A stretch of 12,662 nucleotides of DNA from Eubacteriales bacterium (lineage in GTDB: Bacteria > Bacillota_A > Clostridia > Lachnospirales > Lachnospiraceae). Shown piece by piece: positions 12,623 to 12,662 of the stretch. The notes beneath the pieces were generated by a model. It was not told the DNA's origin. It was given only the letters and a program-made list of their open reading frames with translations, and searched no databases. The stretch's first letter is position 1. Each line of letters begins with the position of its first letter. Where the stretch lies: contig JAUNJL010000032.1 in the NCBI GenBank assembly GCA_030533315.1, positions 13,866-26,527 on the forward strand, read 5' to 3'. The position numbers and the translations under genes were made by a program.

Positions 12623-12662
12623 AAGCTATGAAAAAACGAGTCAAAAATAGAAGGCTCAAAAG

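Noticed and set aside
12628..12662. Start of a Lys/Arg-rich frame (MKKRVKNRR) running off the right edge
   Set aside because: No ribosome binding site precedes it and only 11 codons are visible, which is not enough to call a gene.

Overview
The window is about 12.7 kb of fairly GC-rich DNA whose five genes all lie on the + strand. All five encode membrane-associated or intracellular signalling proteins. Protein style (GGDEF proteins with flanking PAS-like domains, dCache/CHASE sensors, an extracellular solute-binding lipoprotein), AGGAGG-type ribosome binding sites, T-rich intrinsic terminators and sigma-A promoters suggest a gut-type Clostridia, most likely a high-GC Lachnospiraceae. This is inferred from style; no marker gene is present.

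Layout. (1) 1-1391: 3' part of a PAS-GGDEF-PAS diguanylate cyclase, cut by the left edge. (2) 1392-1808: leader with a strong promoter, a poly-G terminator, a second terminator, a weak promoter and a long imperfect hairpin. (3) 1809-4790: membrane dCache protein with a degenerate GGDEF, an intact EAL phosphodiesterase and two C-terminal PAS domains. (4) 4791-5118: terminator, then a second leader built like the first (same promoter style, poly-G terminator), followed by overlapping hairpins ending in another terminator. (5) 5119-7596: CHASE-domain hybrid histidine kinase with two receiver domains. (6) 7597-7882: terminator, cre-like palindrome and a near-consensus promoter. (7) 7883-9877: lipoprotein joining a solute-binding domain to the C-terminal substrate-binding domain of 5'-nucleotidases, without the nucleotidase catalytic domain. 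(8) 9907-12456: dCache hybrid kinase with two receivers, in one operon with the lipoprotein. (9) 12457-12662: terminator, direct repeats and a possible promoter at the right edge.

How they may work together. One protein should make c-di-GMP and one should degrade it. Two hybrid kinases sense extracellular signals through different domains, and a surface lipoprotein is co-transcribed with one of them. No ABC permease, transporter, HPt protein or DNA-binding regulator is in the window. The simplest reading is a sensory island in which the lipoprotein captures a ligand and presents it to the neighbouring kinase, with c-di-GMP as a parallel output. The physical coupling is inference. The most unusual items are the solute-binding/5'-nucleotidase-C fusion and the paired poly-G attenuator-like leaders.
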